The translations under genes and the position numbers were made by a program. A stretch of 64,000 nt of DNA, taken from contig DATHWW010000008.1 in the NCBI GenBank assembly GCA_035460165.1, positions 71,281-135,280 of the forward strand, given 5' to 3'. Under the pieces are notes generated by a model. That model was not told the DNA's origin. It was given only the letters and a program-made list of their open reading frames with translations, and ran no database searches. Position 1 is the first letter of the stretch. Each line of letters begins with the position of its first letter. Source of the DNA: MM2 sp035460165 (lineage in GTDB: Bacteria; Pseudomonadota; Gammaproteobacteria; Burkholderiales; Methylophilaceae). This document shows, one piece after another, positions 36,501 to 42,678 of the stretch.

Positions 36501-37926
36501 GACGGTGGTCTCCGTGGGTGAGTCCGCTATCGGCGCCTCGGTGTCGCTGGAAAACGGTGAAATCTCCTACAGCATCGGCGACCGCTTCCAGGAACTGGCG
36601 TCCGGCGAGACGATGCAGGACAGCTTCAGCTATACCCTCAGCGACAACGAGGGTGCCACGGCCACCGGCATAGTCAACGTCAATATCGTCGGCGTCAACG
36701 ACGCGCCCGTCGTGGCAGCCGACGCCGCACTGGTTGTGGAGGATTGGCTGACGGCGGCGAGCGGTAACGTGCTGACCAACGACCACGACGTCGACAATGG
36801 CACCGTATTGCAGGTTGTCACGACCGGAGAGCATGCCGGCACCTACGGCTCCCTGTCGATGGCGGCGGATGGCAATTACACTTACAGCCTGAACAATGCC
36901 GCGCCGGTGGTCCAGTCGCTCGGTCGCGATGCGTTGGCGATCGAGCGTTTCGGTTATGTGACGAGCGACGGCGAAGCGAATGTCGCCTCGACGCTGGATG
37001 TTTTCGTGCATGGCATCAACGATGCGCCTATCGTGGTCAAGCCGCTGGCCGACCAGAATTTCACCTTCAACAAGCCATTCTACTGGCAGATGCCGGCTGA
37101 CAGCTTTACGGATATCGACCAGGGCGACAAGCTGACCTATAGCGCCACCTTGGCCGATGGGTCGGAGCTGCCGGATTGGCTGCATTTCGATACGGCGACC
37201 CGGGCCTTCTCCGGCGTATCGCCCAAGGCAACCGGCACGATCGAAGTGAAGGTAACGGCGACCGACCAGGTAGCCGAGACCGGCAGTACGGAGGGCAGCC
37301 TGTCGGCGTCCGATGTGTTCCAGTTGACGATCAGCCACGGCAACGAGGGCGTGGGCAATGGCGAGGATGCCGCTCCGGCGGGTCAGGATTCGAACTTCAA
37401 TGACGGTGCGGGTACCTCTACCGGAAATCCTGGGGCGAAGAGTAAAACATCCTCTACCACAAGCTCCAGCAGCGGGGCGAGCGGTGGCGATGCCGGTACC
37501 ACGAGTTCCGGCACCACGAGTCCTGAACCGACAGACCCAGCACCCGAAAACGCTCCCAATACTAGCCAGACGGATGGCGACGCTTTGACCGACTGGTGGA
37601 ATCTGGAGGAGATGCCAGCCTACCTGAACGACGCGCAATGGACGGAGCAGTACGTGGCGACGGGTGGCGGCGGCAGCGTCGATCCTGCGGTCGTTTTTGC
37701 GCGCTGGTTGGCGATTGATGTTGCCTTGGCCGAAGCAATGGCTAAGGGGAGCCTGCTGTCCGGCATGGAGGACGGCGCGGATACTACGCTCCTCAACCAG
37801 TCCACTGCAGGCTACCTCGGTTCCACGGTGGTGTTCGGCAAGGACGCGCTCTCGCTTCTGAGCGGCAGCGGCCAGAGTTTGCAAACCTTCCAAGGGTTGA
37901 GCGAAGGACTGCAGAAAGTCGCGTAA
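21565..37926 (+). CDS. giant RTX protein with N-terminal lipase-like domain (about 5,453 aa)
   Basis: Secreted type I substrate. Order: alpha/beta-hydrolase domain (about 1-300) with nucleophile motif GHSLGGH (Ser196) and candidate His297 (FGHGSS); helical linker; RTX block (526-630) and HCBP-like segment; second RTX blocks (about 755-1250); an EF-hand-like region with DLDGDGLETVG, DRNGNGSIDDG, DTNGDGLVNAKD, DTNSDGLTDAGE (about 1376-1490); a non-repeat helical region (about 1550-1850); then 31 tandem units of about 92 residues, each with GGxGxD-type calcium-binding turns and a NVENLTLTG strand (about 1860-4850); an HCBP-related segment; two cadherin/VCBS-like domains and a CADG-like domain (about 4944-5260); a Ser/Thr/Gly/Pro linker; and a C-terminal segment that should carry the secretion signal. 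ATG 21565 has GGGGGCGG before it. Lipase activity is inferred from the motif only. Confidence 0.9.
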   Translation: MTDTNKLFELAQLAEASYADFQKFSNDPFEALKASDFSVTQAAEFAQHWRVVSHQPDTASGFSATLFQRIDSDPVSGYQAGEYVYAIRGTAGFLTDIASADIGDIIFDGLAMEQIVDMYNDWQRLNTPAGQSYQVAKLVDLVSGGSPGRVLIDNPLGLYKTIEFSESTIAFEADDPRRYGVGAILQSGGLTVTGHSLGGHLATAFTRLFPGMADAVTVNGAGYATGAIPGVGGAAQINISNLFGMLGGTSSFGTIENIYGNKMPEIVTQNGPGLYQPGGHDGIFIEQTLPWDNTFGHGSSQMTDSLAIYNLFFQLDSSLAEKSPQDALSQLKPYFEQSSNSANRSLESLVKGLSEVILGAQPTIATDDRESLYAAINGLSDSIDALSLTGKFTLSTSPATAEGARSDFSAFLSLNYLTPFALKPNDAAAANTLQQLHATLAEQWNADNALTSEERARGEANYSDLWLKDRVAMLSWIIKRNMADTVNGDASEPSAVFIDNATNTTINVGAGRAVELTKARYIFGDNDVEILTGAEKADHLYGQGGADELYGQDGNDYLEGGADADTLYGDNGSDTLYGGESADKLTGGEGADRLYGGADNDTLEGGLGNDTLVGGDGTDTYVIKAGDGTDTLLDADGIITLDGAQIKGSAGIDADKWKQLGPDLWVDSENGISYTRSTASGTTQLVIHKGTSNIIVRDWQDGALGISLGESEEPELPATAGAIEGDHPVIDQKPEAGIQPDYDALNNLKTDYSVDVERQDILHGDSGNNLIRGYTNIDYLSGGGGDDVLEGGLGNDAVAGGTGNDTLRGEDGNDILLGDHRLIGTSYALTESGSLISEQIATPGDGFTSYTYNISINSYEEMGGDDIIEGGAGDDLIIADLGDDYVAGGDDNDVIFGGGGKDILLGQEGNDSITGDRLRDNSAPYGDDFISGGEGDDNLFGAGGNDYLSGGNGDDDLGGDEPTPYASAGADVLDGGAGNDALHGHGGNDLLMGQADNDELLGGTGEDYLLGGDGDDLLVGDEEEEGDSGGADVLDGGIGNDRLYGEEGDDVLLGGEGDDYLEGNKGVDTLDGGDGADILWGNAGNDEMEGGAGDDYVDGGGDNDTLSGGLDKDSIHGGDGFDVLAGGEGDDHLQGDAGDDSLDGGAGKDTLFGGDGADTLVGGAEDDWLEGGNDNDTLDGGTGNDTLLGDTGNDRLTGGDGDDWLEGREGNDYLEGGAGIDTLSGGDGDDTLIGSRDDKLSGGAGNDTYIIDGQLGVEISDGQGGNIIVLNDVSPDEDVHLGLRNNGSKFALGYSNGQSVTLNASDLDAYEILTFRYGSSTITITFLKGAGGGLMDIYALLYGTASITGSQGSSGIVGNYSSAVAWFPSRDPLTLDLDGDGLETVGISSTNPILFDHDSDGLKNATGWIKPDDGFLALDRNGNGSIDDGSELFGDSTPLYTGGKAADGFAALAQEDTNGDGLVNAKDANFADLRIWQDTNSDGLTDAGELHTLEELGIAGLHVTKTENTTRLANGNQIADLGSYIKTDGTEGTLGNVTGGMADIDLADNPFFREFTDTVPLTEEALVLPDMQASGSVRDLREAASLSAEMAAAVAAYTAADTRAEQLALADNVIRTWAETSAAKTSVEQAEERGYHLVYLIPGLTSAEFLLGAVGSPQHEQRMAQQAQIAQMLGILEMFNGLTFVNVSPEGVRTGTNQFITATAIGAEGDESSRYAFVSLSNNQIDFFNRSYAALKQTIYDGLLPQTRLKPYLDALDLSVTLIGANPGMDFSGMDAAFQARYGQAPAEAVRDLLDLQRMMGSSLTGLGWDGYGQLRNWLAAAVASADSALVSSLAGALADFGYSGPTTAGTDNSEVVLGADSGAVLNGNGGNDLVLGGNGDDILNGGIGSDILGGGAGNDTYVFNLGDGSDTIIETRGAEGIDTLQFGSGIYAGNLNISRDGDKLVFSHINGKDTVAVANWFNSVGNAHRLDAVRFADGSVMNLNALQLGTDGTDTLTGTAINDVLAGGAGADTLNGAAGDDWLDGGTGADIMAGGDGNDIYVVDNAGDIVVEADNGGIDTVHARTSATLAANVENLRLVGTAGINGFGNDLDNVLIGNDAGNALYGMAGDDVLIGNGGNDLLDGGAGVDVMAGGTGDDSYVVDTLADTVTELAGQGADTIYTGLTYTLGAHLENLTLIGADAVDGTGNELSNVILGNGAANTLSGLTGDDTLNGGEGGDTMLGGAGNDTYVVENAGDAVIENAAEGSDLVQSSISYTLAANVENITLTGTDTIDGTGNALDNTISGNGGANVLTGLEGHDWLDGGAGADTLVGGTGDDTYVVDQAGDVVAEVTSEGTDTVHSAITYALGANVENLALIGGSSINGAGNELDNIITGNGGHNVLDGGLGADSMAGGTGNDTYLLDNTGDTVTESVNAGSDTVIAPFDYTLGASVEHLVLTGPAISGTGNALDNTIIGTAADNTLTGLEGKDTLDGGAGTDTLIGGAGDDIYIVDSLADTTVEQAGEGVDTVQANLTWTLANNVDNLTLTGLDAIDGTGNALDNVMLGNSAANTLTGLEGNDILNGGTGADTMLGGSGNDTYVVDDSGDLVIENAAEGNDTVKSGIAYTLTDNVENLTLTGTASIDGTANALNNIILGNNGSNVLSGLEGNDTLNGGAGADTLVGGIGDDIYVVDNAADEVVESAGEGTDTMQASVSHALADNVEHLALTGTGSINGTGNALDNTLTGNSGANVLDGGAGADTMVGGGGNDTYVVDNAGDLVAESANAGTDTVLSSISYTLTANTENLTLIGNDNLDATGNELTNTINGNAGNNILSGMGGNDSLAGNDGNDLLDGGSGADALAGGAGDDTYIVDNTGDVVTESVGAGTDTVHAGVGYTLTSNVENLILTGAGDLDGTGNTLDNVLTGNGGNNLLDGAAGADMLAGGAGNDTYVIDDTGDVVVEAADEGVDTVQSGISYILADNIENLTLTEPPAGSEATADLNAAGNTLDNTLVGNSGNNTLDGGAGNDALTGGAGDDTYIVDNIADTVMENADEGTDTVFASASHALSDNVEDLILTGSGDISGTGNALDNTIIANDGINILAGGAGNDVFQVNDTVDVVIENANEGSDTVQSSVTYALSDNIENLILTGVANIDGTGSAQNNSLIGNGGDNTLDGGLGADQMVGGVGNDTYVVDNAGDVVTENASAGADTVVSSVSYTLSANVENMILTGEADIDAIGNELDNTLIGNSGNNRLYGLGGNDSLSGQQGNDLLDGGSGVDAMAGNGGDDTYVVDNAGDAVVELDGEGNDAVQSSITYALGDDIENLTLTGSASINGTGNALSNVITGNSGNNTLDGGAGVDTLTGGAGNDTYIVDDTADAVAEGLNAGTDNVLSSATYTLSTNVENLTLTGSDDLDGTGNALANIITANSGHNILAGGAGNDTYVVDATDDVVVENVNEGTDLVQSSATYTLSTNVENLTLTGTAHIDGTGNTLNNAITGNSGNNVIDGGAGADAMAGGAGNDTYIVDNASDAVTEAANAGTDLVYSSVSHTLVTNVENLTLTGTADINGTGNTLNNILLGNTGNNVLNGATGADTMAGGLGNDTYVVDNAGDLVTENADEGTDTVQSSIGYTLTANVENLTLTGSANINGTGNSLDNVIVGNTGSNVLSGMAGNDTLTGGNGNDTLDGGTGADVMAGNVGNDTYVVDDAGDLVTEALNQGTDLVQSSITYTLTDNVENLTLTGTANIDGTGNALNNVITGNTGSNVIDAGAGDDTVNAGAGDDTLFGGIGNDTLDGGLGADAMTGNAGNDTYVVDNVGDLVVEAAAEGTDLVQSGITYMLTDNVENLTLTGSANITGTGNLLDNVILGNSGSNTLVGLEGNDTLNGSGGADTMLGGVGNDTYIVENTGDIVTELADEGTDTVQSSISYTLTADVENLTLTGSANINGTGNVLDNVIVGNTGNNVLSGLAGNDTLTGNNGNDTLDGGTGIDAMAGGAGNDTYVVDDAGDTVTEALTAGTDLVQSSITYTLTANVENLTLTGTENLDGTGNTLNNVITGNAGNNTLDGGAGADNINAGAGDDLVIGGDGNDALFGEAGSDTISGDIGNDTLNGGLDADSMAGGVGDDIYVVDNVGDLVTENAGEGTDLVQSSITYTLTDNVENLTLTGTASINGTGNALNNVITGNTGANVLSGLEGNDTLNGNVGNDTLLGGDGNDVLNGEAGTDLLQGEAGDDTLNGGTDADTLQGGIGNDIYVVDNVGDVVTENVDEGTDTVQSSIGYMLTANVENLTLTGTANINGTGNELNNVIVGNTGNNVLSGLAGNDTLTGSGGNDTLDGGSGADAMAGNAGNDIYVVDDAGDVVSENANEGTDSVQSSITYTLTANVENLTLTGSSAINGTGNTLVNVITGNSGNNVLDGGVGVDTLVGGAGNDTYMVDNSGDVITELAGGGNDTVLSSASYTLSTNLESLTLTGSGNINGTGNAGDNVLLGNSGVNVLSGAAGNDLLDGGLGADTLQGGTGGDTYIVDNSGDVVTEAASAGNDTVQASVSYTLTANVENLELTGTGDLNGSGNALDNSLIGTTGNNVLDGGAGADTLQGGAGNDTYVVDNAGDAVVEQAGEGVDTVQASVSHALAANAENLVLTGSGNIDGSGNALDNTLTGNSGNNQLDGGTGADVMAGGMGDDTYVVDDANDTVSEAVGAGTDTVLAGMDHTLAENVENLTLTGNGSIDVTGNTLANVLTGNGGDNALLGMNGNDMLAGHAGNDLLDGGTGADTMAGGIGDDTYVVDNSADAIAENTDEGIDTVNATVSHTLGDNIENLVLTGDANTNGTGNAVGNSLAGNAGNNVLDGGAGNDTLAGGAGIDTLMGGIGDDRYVFRLGDGSDWIEDAQGSDTLYIGSGLVESSLEAERVGDDMLIHVIGTTDFVRLYDWFTQTEGVNTVEFDDGTTLDRQGIEMLMNRPPVAAADEITVYEDGGALQFPAVNLLANDTDPNVGDVLTVVSVGESAIGASVSLENGEISYSIGDRFQELASGETMQDSFSYTLSDNEGATATGIVNVNIVGVNDAPVVAADAALVVEDWLTAASGNVLTNDHDVDNGTVLQVVTTGEHAGTYGSLSMAADGNYTYSLNNAAPVVQSLGRDALAIERFGYVTSDGEANVASTLDVFVHGINDAPIVVKPLADQNFTFNKPFYWQMPADSFTDIDQGDKLTYSATLADGSELPDWLHFDTATRAFSGVSPKATGTIEVKVTATDQVAETGSTEGSLSASDVFQLTISHGNEGVGNGEDAAPAGQDSNFNDGAGTSTGNPGAKSKTSSTTSSSSGASGGDAGTTSSGTTSPEPTDPAPENAPNTSQTDGDALTDWWNLEEMPAYLNDAQWTEQYVATGGGGSVDPAVVFARWLAIDVALAEAMAKGSLLSGMEDGADTTLLNQSTAGYLGSTVVFGKDALSLLSGSGQSLQTFQGLSEGLQKVA
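27760..36005 (+). repeat. 31 tandem RTX/'NVENLTLTG' repeat units within the giant gene
   Basis: The ENL-type strand motif recurs 31 times at about 275-bp spacing. Units 15-26 (roughly 31.5-34.7 kb) are much more alike than units 1-14, for example nearly constant LTANVENLTLTG and INGTGNxLxNVI. This pattern points to recent duplication or gene conversion in the middle of the array. Some units have an extra calcium-binding block inserted. Confidence 0.85.
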
Positions 37927-37939
37927 CTATCCCCAATTG

Positions 37940-37975
37940 AGCGTCATCGGAGTCGAAGCAGGTTCCGATGACGCT
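37940..37975 (+). terminator. hairpin between the RTX and HlyD genes
   Basis: A perfect 12-bp stem (AGCGTCATCGGA and its complement) with a 12-nt loop followed by TGTTT, 14 bp after the RTX stop. The weak U-tract suggests partial termination or mRNA 3'-end protection, which would lower adaptor expression relative to the substrate. Confidence 0.6.
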
Positions 37976-37998
37976 TGTTTCGCTAATGGGTAAAAGTC

Positions 37999-39357
37999 AT
38001 GGATAAAAGAAATAAAACTACCGGTCAACTCGACTTCGCCCCTCCGATGCTTGCATTGCGCGATGCGTCGCCGAACCCGCTGGGCCGCAAGGTTTTGTGG
38101 ACGATCATGGCGTTGATCGGATGCCTACTCGTATGGGCGTTGGTTGGTCGCCTGGACATCGTCGCAGTGGCCGAAGGCAAGTTGGTGCCGCAAAGCTACC
38201 TCAAGATCGTGCAGCCTCCCGAGGCCGGCATCGTCAAGGAGATTCTGGTCAAGGAAGGGGAGACGGTATCCGCGGGGCAAGTACTGATGCGCATGGATGC
38301 CTTGGTAACCGAAGCGGACGGGCGTGCAATGGATGCGGAGCATGCTCGAAAAAGGCTGGCTTTGCGCCGGATCGATGCCGAACTCGCTGGGAGCGTATTC
38401 CGGTCGCAGGCGAATGACCCGCCGGCCTTGGCAATGGAAATATCTGCCCAATACCAGGCTAATCGTGCTGCGCATGAAGCGGCGCTCGCGGAGGAGCGAT
38501 CCCGACTCTTGAAGGCGAAGCAGGATATGTACGCCGCGCAGCAAGTGCTGGTGAAGCTCGCTGACACGATCCCGCATTACCAGAGTCAGGCCCAGGCGTT
38601 CGATAAGCTGGAGGAGAAGGGCTTTGTCGGGCCGTTGATGGCCAGCGACAAGCGGCGAGAAAAAGTCGAGAAAGAGCAGGAGTTCAAAACCCAGGAACAT
38701 GTGATCGAATCCGCCCGGGCAGGCATCCAGCAGTCCGAAAAACGACTGGCGCAAATCCAGTCCGATTATCGCCGCCAGCTTTATGCCGAACGCAACGACG
38801 TGGCAAACGCGCTGGACAAATTGACGCAGGAAATTGCCAAGCAGAGTCACCGCAGGGAGTTGCTGGAACTCAAGGCGCCGCAGACTTCCGTCATCAAGGA
38901 TCTGGCCACGCATACGATAGGCACGGTGGTGCAGCCGGGCACGGTGCTGCTTACGCTCGTTCCCAAAGAAGATGTTTTGCGCGCCGAGGTGTGGGTGTCC
39001 AACGAGGACATTGGATTCGTGCGTGAAGGGCAACCCGTCAAACTCAAATTCGCTGCGTTTCCGTTCCAGAAATATGGGCTGGCAGAAGGCACGGTGGAGC
39101 ACGTCAGTGCCGACGCGGCCGATACTTCCGCAGCGAATGGCGCTCCCAATGACGATAACAAGGCCACTTCAATGCCGCTGGTTTATAAGGCGTTGGTGAC
39201 GCTCAAGACCATGCGTCTAGAAGCCAATGGGCGTGCGTTTCCTTTAAGCGCCGGCATGCAGACGAATGCCGAAATACTGCTGGGTACCCGTACTGTCGCC
39301 GAGTATTTGCTTTCTCCTCTCCAAAGGGCTTGGCATGATGCAGGACGAGAAAGGTAA
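37999..39357 (+). CDS. HlyD-family type I secretion adaptor
   Basis: 452 residues. One inner-membrane helix (about 32-50, WTIMALIGCLLVWALVG), then a lipoyl/barrel-sandwich half (VAVAEGKLVPQSYLKIVQPPE, GIVKEILVKEGETVSAGQVL), a long coiled-coil hairpin (about 110-290), and the returning lipoyl and beta-barrel part (DLATHTIGTVVQPGTVLLTLVPKEDVL, GQPVKLKFAAFPFQKYGL). It bridges the ABC exporter to an outer-membrane TolC-type channel. Last gene of the secretion locus; ends 12 bp before a tRNA on the other strand. Confidence 0.94.
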   Translation: MDKRNKTTGQLDFAPPMLALRDASPNPLGRKVLWTIMALIGCLLVWALVGRLDIVAVAEGKLVPQSYLKIVQPPEAGIVKEILVKEGETVSAGQVLMRMDALVTEADGRAMDAEHARKRLALRRIDAELAGSVFRSQANDPPALAMEISAQYQANRAAHEAALAEERSRLLKAKQDMYAAQQVLVKLADTIPHYQSQAQAFDKLEEKGFVGPLMASDKRREKVEKEQEFKTQEHVIESARAGIQQSEKRLAQIQSDYRRQLYAERNDVANALDKLTQEIAKQSHRRELLELKAPQTSVIKDLATHTIGTVVQPGTVLLTLVPKEDVLRAEVWVSNEDIGFVREGQPVKLKFAAFPFQKYGLAEGTVEHVSADAADTSAANGAPNDDNKATSMPLVYKALVTLKTMRLEANGRAFPLSAGMQTNAEILLGTRTVAEYLLSPLQRAWHDAGRER

Positions 39358-39368
39358 CGACATCGAAT

Positions 39369-39444
<76 letters not shown>

Positions 39445-39454
39445 ATAGCGGTGA

Positions 39455-39490
39455 CGCCTGAATTATACTTGCAAACTATCGCGTATAAAA
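39455..39490 (-). promoter_or_regulatory. tRNA-Ala promoter
   Basis: On the minus strand a consensus -10 TATAAT (39462-39467) stands 17 bp upstream of the mature tRNA 5' end, followed by a GC-rich discriminator. The -35 is weak (TTATA about 17 bp upstream). Confidence 0.55.
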
Positions 39491-39510
39491 CCAACAGGAT
39501 AGCCTGAAAA

Positions 39511-41580
39511 ATGAAGAGTGTTATGGGGAAGATCGTCTGGCTGGCTGTGGCTTTGCTCGGGGCGTCGGCGGTGGGGGGAATTGCCCTGAATCGCGGCGAG
39601 AGCATCAATGCCATCTGGTTCATTACGGCGGCGGTGTGCGTTTTTGCGATTGCTTACCGTTTTTATGCGGCGTGGATTGCGGCGAAGGTGCTGGTGCTGG
39701 ACGAGACGCGCGCGACGCCGGCGGAGCGTTTCGACAACGGGCGCGATTTCGTACCGACCAATAAATGGATCGTTTTCGGGCATCATTTTGCGGCGATTGC
39801 CGGGCCGGGGCCGCTGATTGGGCCGACGCTAGCGGCGCAGTTCGGTTATCTGCCGGGGACGCTGTGGATTCTGGTCGGCGCGGTGATTGGCGGTTGCGTG
39901 CAGGATATGGTGACGCTGTTTTTCTCGATGCGCCGCGACGGGCGCAGTCTGGGGCAGATGGCGCGCGACGAGCTGGGACCGGTAGGCGGATTCGCGGCGC
40001 TGATCGGCACCTTTGCCATCATGATCATCCTGATCGCGGTGCTGGGGCTGGTGGTAGTCAATGCGATGAAGCACAGCCCGTGGGCGACTTCCACGGTGGC
40101 GGCGACGATTCCCATCGCGATGATTGTCGGTCTTTACATGCGCAACATCCGTCCGGGTCGGGTGCTGGAAGGCTCGTTGCTGGGCGTGATCCTGTTGCTG
40201 CTGGCGGTGGTCGGTGGTGGTTGGGTGGATCAAAACGCAACGTTGCGCGCGTTGTTCGACCATGAAGGCTTGCCGCTCGCCTGGGGCGTGATCGCCTACG
40301 GTTTCGCTGCGGCGATTTTGCCGGTGTGGCTGCTGCTCGCCCCCCGCGATTATCTTTCCACGTTCATGAAGTTGGGCACGGTGATTTTGCTCGCCATCGC
40401 CATCGCCATTCTTCAGCCCGAAATCAAGATGCCGGCGCTGACGCAGTTCATTGACGGCACCGGGCCGATTTTCGGCGGCACGCTGTTCCCATTCGTATTC
40501 ATCACTATCGCCTGCGGCGCGATTTCCGGCTTCCATTCGCTAATCGCTTCCGGCACCACGCCCAAGCTGCTCGCCAACGAGCGCGACATTCGCATGATCG
40601 GCTACGGCGGCATGGCGCTGGAATCCTTTGTCGCTATCATGGCGCTGATCGCGGCCACGGTGCTGGAGCCCGGCGTTTACTTCGCCATCAACAGCCCGGC
40701 CGGCATTGTCGGCAAGGAAGCGGCTGCCGCGGTGGCGACGATTTCCTCGTGGGGCTTTCCGGTGTCGGTGGAGCAGATGAACGCGCTGGCGCGCCAGATG
40801 GGCGAAACCACGCTGTTCGCGCGTACCGGCGGCGCGCCGTCGCTGGCGGTGGGCATGGCGAGCATTTTCGGCAATGCATTCGGCAACGGCATGCTGGCGC
40901 TGTGGTATCACTTCGCGATCATGTTCGAGGCGGTGTTCATCCTGACGACGCTGGATGCCGGCACGCGCGTCGGCCGCTTCATGCTGCAGGATATGCTGGG
41001 CAATTTCTGGCCGAAGCTGGGGCAGACCTCGTGGATGCCATCCGTAATCCTGACCAGCGGTATCGTGGTCGGCGCCTGGGGATACTTCTTGTATATCGGC
41101 GTAATCGATCCCAACGGTGGGGTTAATTTGCTGTGGCCGCTGTTCGGCATCGCCAATCAGATGCTGGCGGCGATTGCGCTGTGCGTCGGCACCGGCATCC
41201 TGATCAAATCCGGCAAACTGAGGCATGCGTGGATTACCGGCGTGCCGTTGGCCTGGCTGGTGCTGGTGACGACTTCGGCGGCATGGGAGAAGATATTCAG
41301 CAGCGATATTCGCGTCGGCTTCCTCGCCGCAGCGAATGATATGGCGGCCAAGCTGGCAGCCGGTGCGCTGCCGCCGGAAAAAGCCGCGGTCGCGCCGCAG
41401 TTGATCTTCAATCAGCATCTCGACGCCTGGCTGACGATGTTCTTCGTCGTCGTGCTGTGGATAATCGTGTTCGACATGCTGCGCGTCAGCGCAAGGCACA
41501 TCTACGGGAAACCGGTGCGGCCGCTGACCGAATCGCCGCACATTCCGAGCCGCCTGGTCGAGGATTACGTGCGCGATTGA
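39511..41580 (+). CDS. cstA: CstA-family peptide/pyruvate transporter
   Basis: 689-residue inner-membrane protein of the carbon starvation CstA/BtsT family (peptide or pyruvate uptake). Family marks: FVPTNKWIVFGHHFAAIAGPGPLIGPTLAAQFGYLPG (quoted in part), GGCVQDMVTLFFSMRRDGRSLGQMA and GFHSLIASGTTPKLL, across many membrane helices. Its usual small partner YbdD is not directly next to it but is the last gene of the same plus-strand run at 44470, with three genes between. Which substrate is carried cannot be read from sequence. Confidence 0.93.
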   Translation: MKSVMGKIVWLAVALLGASAVGGIALNRGESINAIWFITAAVCVFAIAYRFYAAWIAAKVLVLDETRATPAERFDNGRDFVPTNKWIVFGHHFAAIAGPGPLIGPTLAAQFGYLPGTLWILVGAVIGGCVQDMVTLFFSMRRDGRSLGQMARDELGPVGGFAALIGTFAIMIILIAVLGLVVVNAMKHSPWATSTVAATIPIAMIVGLYMRNIRPGRVLEGSLLGVILLLLAVVGGGWVDQNATLRALFDHEGLPLAWGVIAYGFAAAILPVWLLLAPRDYLSTFMKLGTVILLAIAIAILQPEIKMPALTQFIDGTGPIFGGTLFPFVFITIACGAISGFHSLIASGTTPKLLANERDIRMIGYGGMALESFVAIMALIAATVLEPGVYFAINSPAGIVGKEAAAAVATISSWGFPVSVEQMNALARQMGETTLFARTGGAPSLAVGMASIFGNAFGNGMLALWYHFAIMFEAVFILTTLDAGTRVGRFMLQDMLGNFWPKLGQTSWMPSVILTSGIVVGAWGYFLYIGVIDPNGGVNLLWPLFGIANQMLAAIALCVGTGILIKSGKLRHAWITGVPLAWLVLVTTSAAWEKIFSSDIRVGFLAAANDMAAKLAAGALPPEKAAVAPQLIFNQHLDAWLTMFFVVVLWIIVFDMLRVSARHIYGKPVRPLTESPHIPSRLVEDYVRD

Positions 41581-41646
41581 TCAATACGGCGGCGCCGTCC
41601 TGCAAAACAATATCAAGAAAACATTCAACAACAATAAGGGGGCATC

Positions 41647-42678
41647 ATGGATCAGGAGCTACGGCGCGAGCCGTTTGTTTTCACTGGGCGCGGCGGCGAG
41701 TATTTTCGTATCTGGATCGTCAATCTCTGCCTGAGCCTGTTGACGCTGGGGATCTATTCGGCCTGGGCCAAGGTGCGGCGCATGCAGTATTTTTATCGTC
41801 ACACCTCGGTGGCCGGTGCGAATTTCGATTATCACGGTGACCCGGTCGCCATCTTGAAAGGCCGCATCATCGCGGTCGGTCTATTCGCGCTTTACTCCGT
41901 GGCGGGGCAGTTCAGCATCATCGCGGGGCTGGTCGCTTTTGCGCTGATCCTGGCGGTGATGCCCTGGCTGCTGGTGCGCTCCTTCCGCTTCCGGTTGCAC
42001 AACACCAGTTACCGCGGTTTGCGTTTTTCCTTCCACGGCAAGAATGGCGAAGGCTATGTCAATTTCCTGCTGCTGCCGCTGGTGTCCTACATGAGTATCG
42101 GCTTGCTGTGGCCGCTGGCGCATCAGCAGATACGCCGCTACCTGGGCAACAACAGCCGGTATGGCGATGAACGCTTCGGTTTTCATGCCGGGCCGGGAGC
42201 GTTTTACAAGCCTTACCTGATCGTTTTCGGTAGCCTGATCGGCGTGATGGTCGCGGCGGGCGTCATCGCGGCTTTGCTGATCAAGGGAATGAGTCTTCCC
42301 GGCGAGTCGGCCGTGGGGGTAGCGATGGGGCTGGTACTGCTGGCGTATATCGCTGCGCTGTTATTGATTTCCCCATACCTCGCCGCGCGCCTGCAAAACA
42401 TTATCTGGAACAACACCACGCTCGGCCCGCTCGGTTTTGAAAGCCATGTCCGTGCGCGCGGCATGTTCGGCATCATGGCCAGCAACTTCGTGCTGATTAT
42501 CCTCACGCTAGGGTTGTTCAAGCCGTTCGCCGATATCCGTATGGCGCGCTATCGCCTGGAGAACATGGCCTTGCAAGTCAGCGCCGATCTGGATGAGTTC
42601 GTCACCGGCGTGCAGGTCAACGCCACCGCGACCGGCGAGGAAATGGCCGAAATGTTCGATATCGATATCGCCATCTGA
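41647..42678 (+). CDS. DUF898 (YjgN-like) membrane protein
   Basis: 343 residues: N-terminal FVFTGRGGEYFRIWIVNLCL and GIYSAWAKVRRMQYFYRHT, both diagnostic of the DUF898/YjgN family, then about six membrane helices and repeated NNSRYGDERFGFH and LGPLGFESHVRARG motifs. Function unknown. A TGATG junction couples it to the M48 protease gene, a pairing seen in other proteobacteria, so they may act together on membrane proteins. Confidence 0.9.
   Translation: MDQELRREPFVFTGRGGEYFRIWIVNLCLSLLTLGIYSAWAKVRRMQYFYRHTSVAGANFDYHGDPVAILKGRIIAVGLFALYSVAGQFSIIAGLVAFALILAVMPWLLVRSFRFRLHNTSYRGLRFSFHGKNGEGYVNFLLLPLVSYMSIGLLWPLAHQQIRRYLGNNSRYGDERFGFHAGPGAFYKPYLIVFGSLIGVMVAAGVIAALLIKGMSLPGESAVGVAMGLVLLAYIAALLLISPYLAARLQNIIWNNTTLGPLGFESHVRARGMFGIMASNFVLIILTLGLFKPFADIRMARYRLENMALQVSADLDEFVTGVQVNATATGEEMAEMFDIDIAI

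Noticed and set aside
25648..37893. Very long minus-strand frames opposite the RTX gene
   Set aside because: They are antisense images of the glycine/aspartate repeats; the periodic AxHHV/AGQ patterns simply reflect the RTX repeats.
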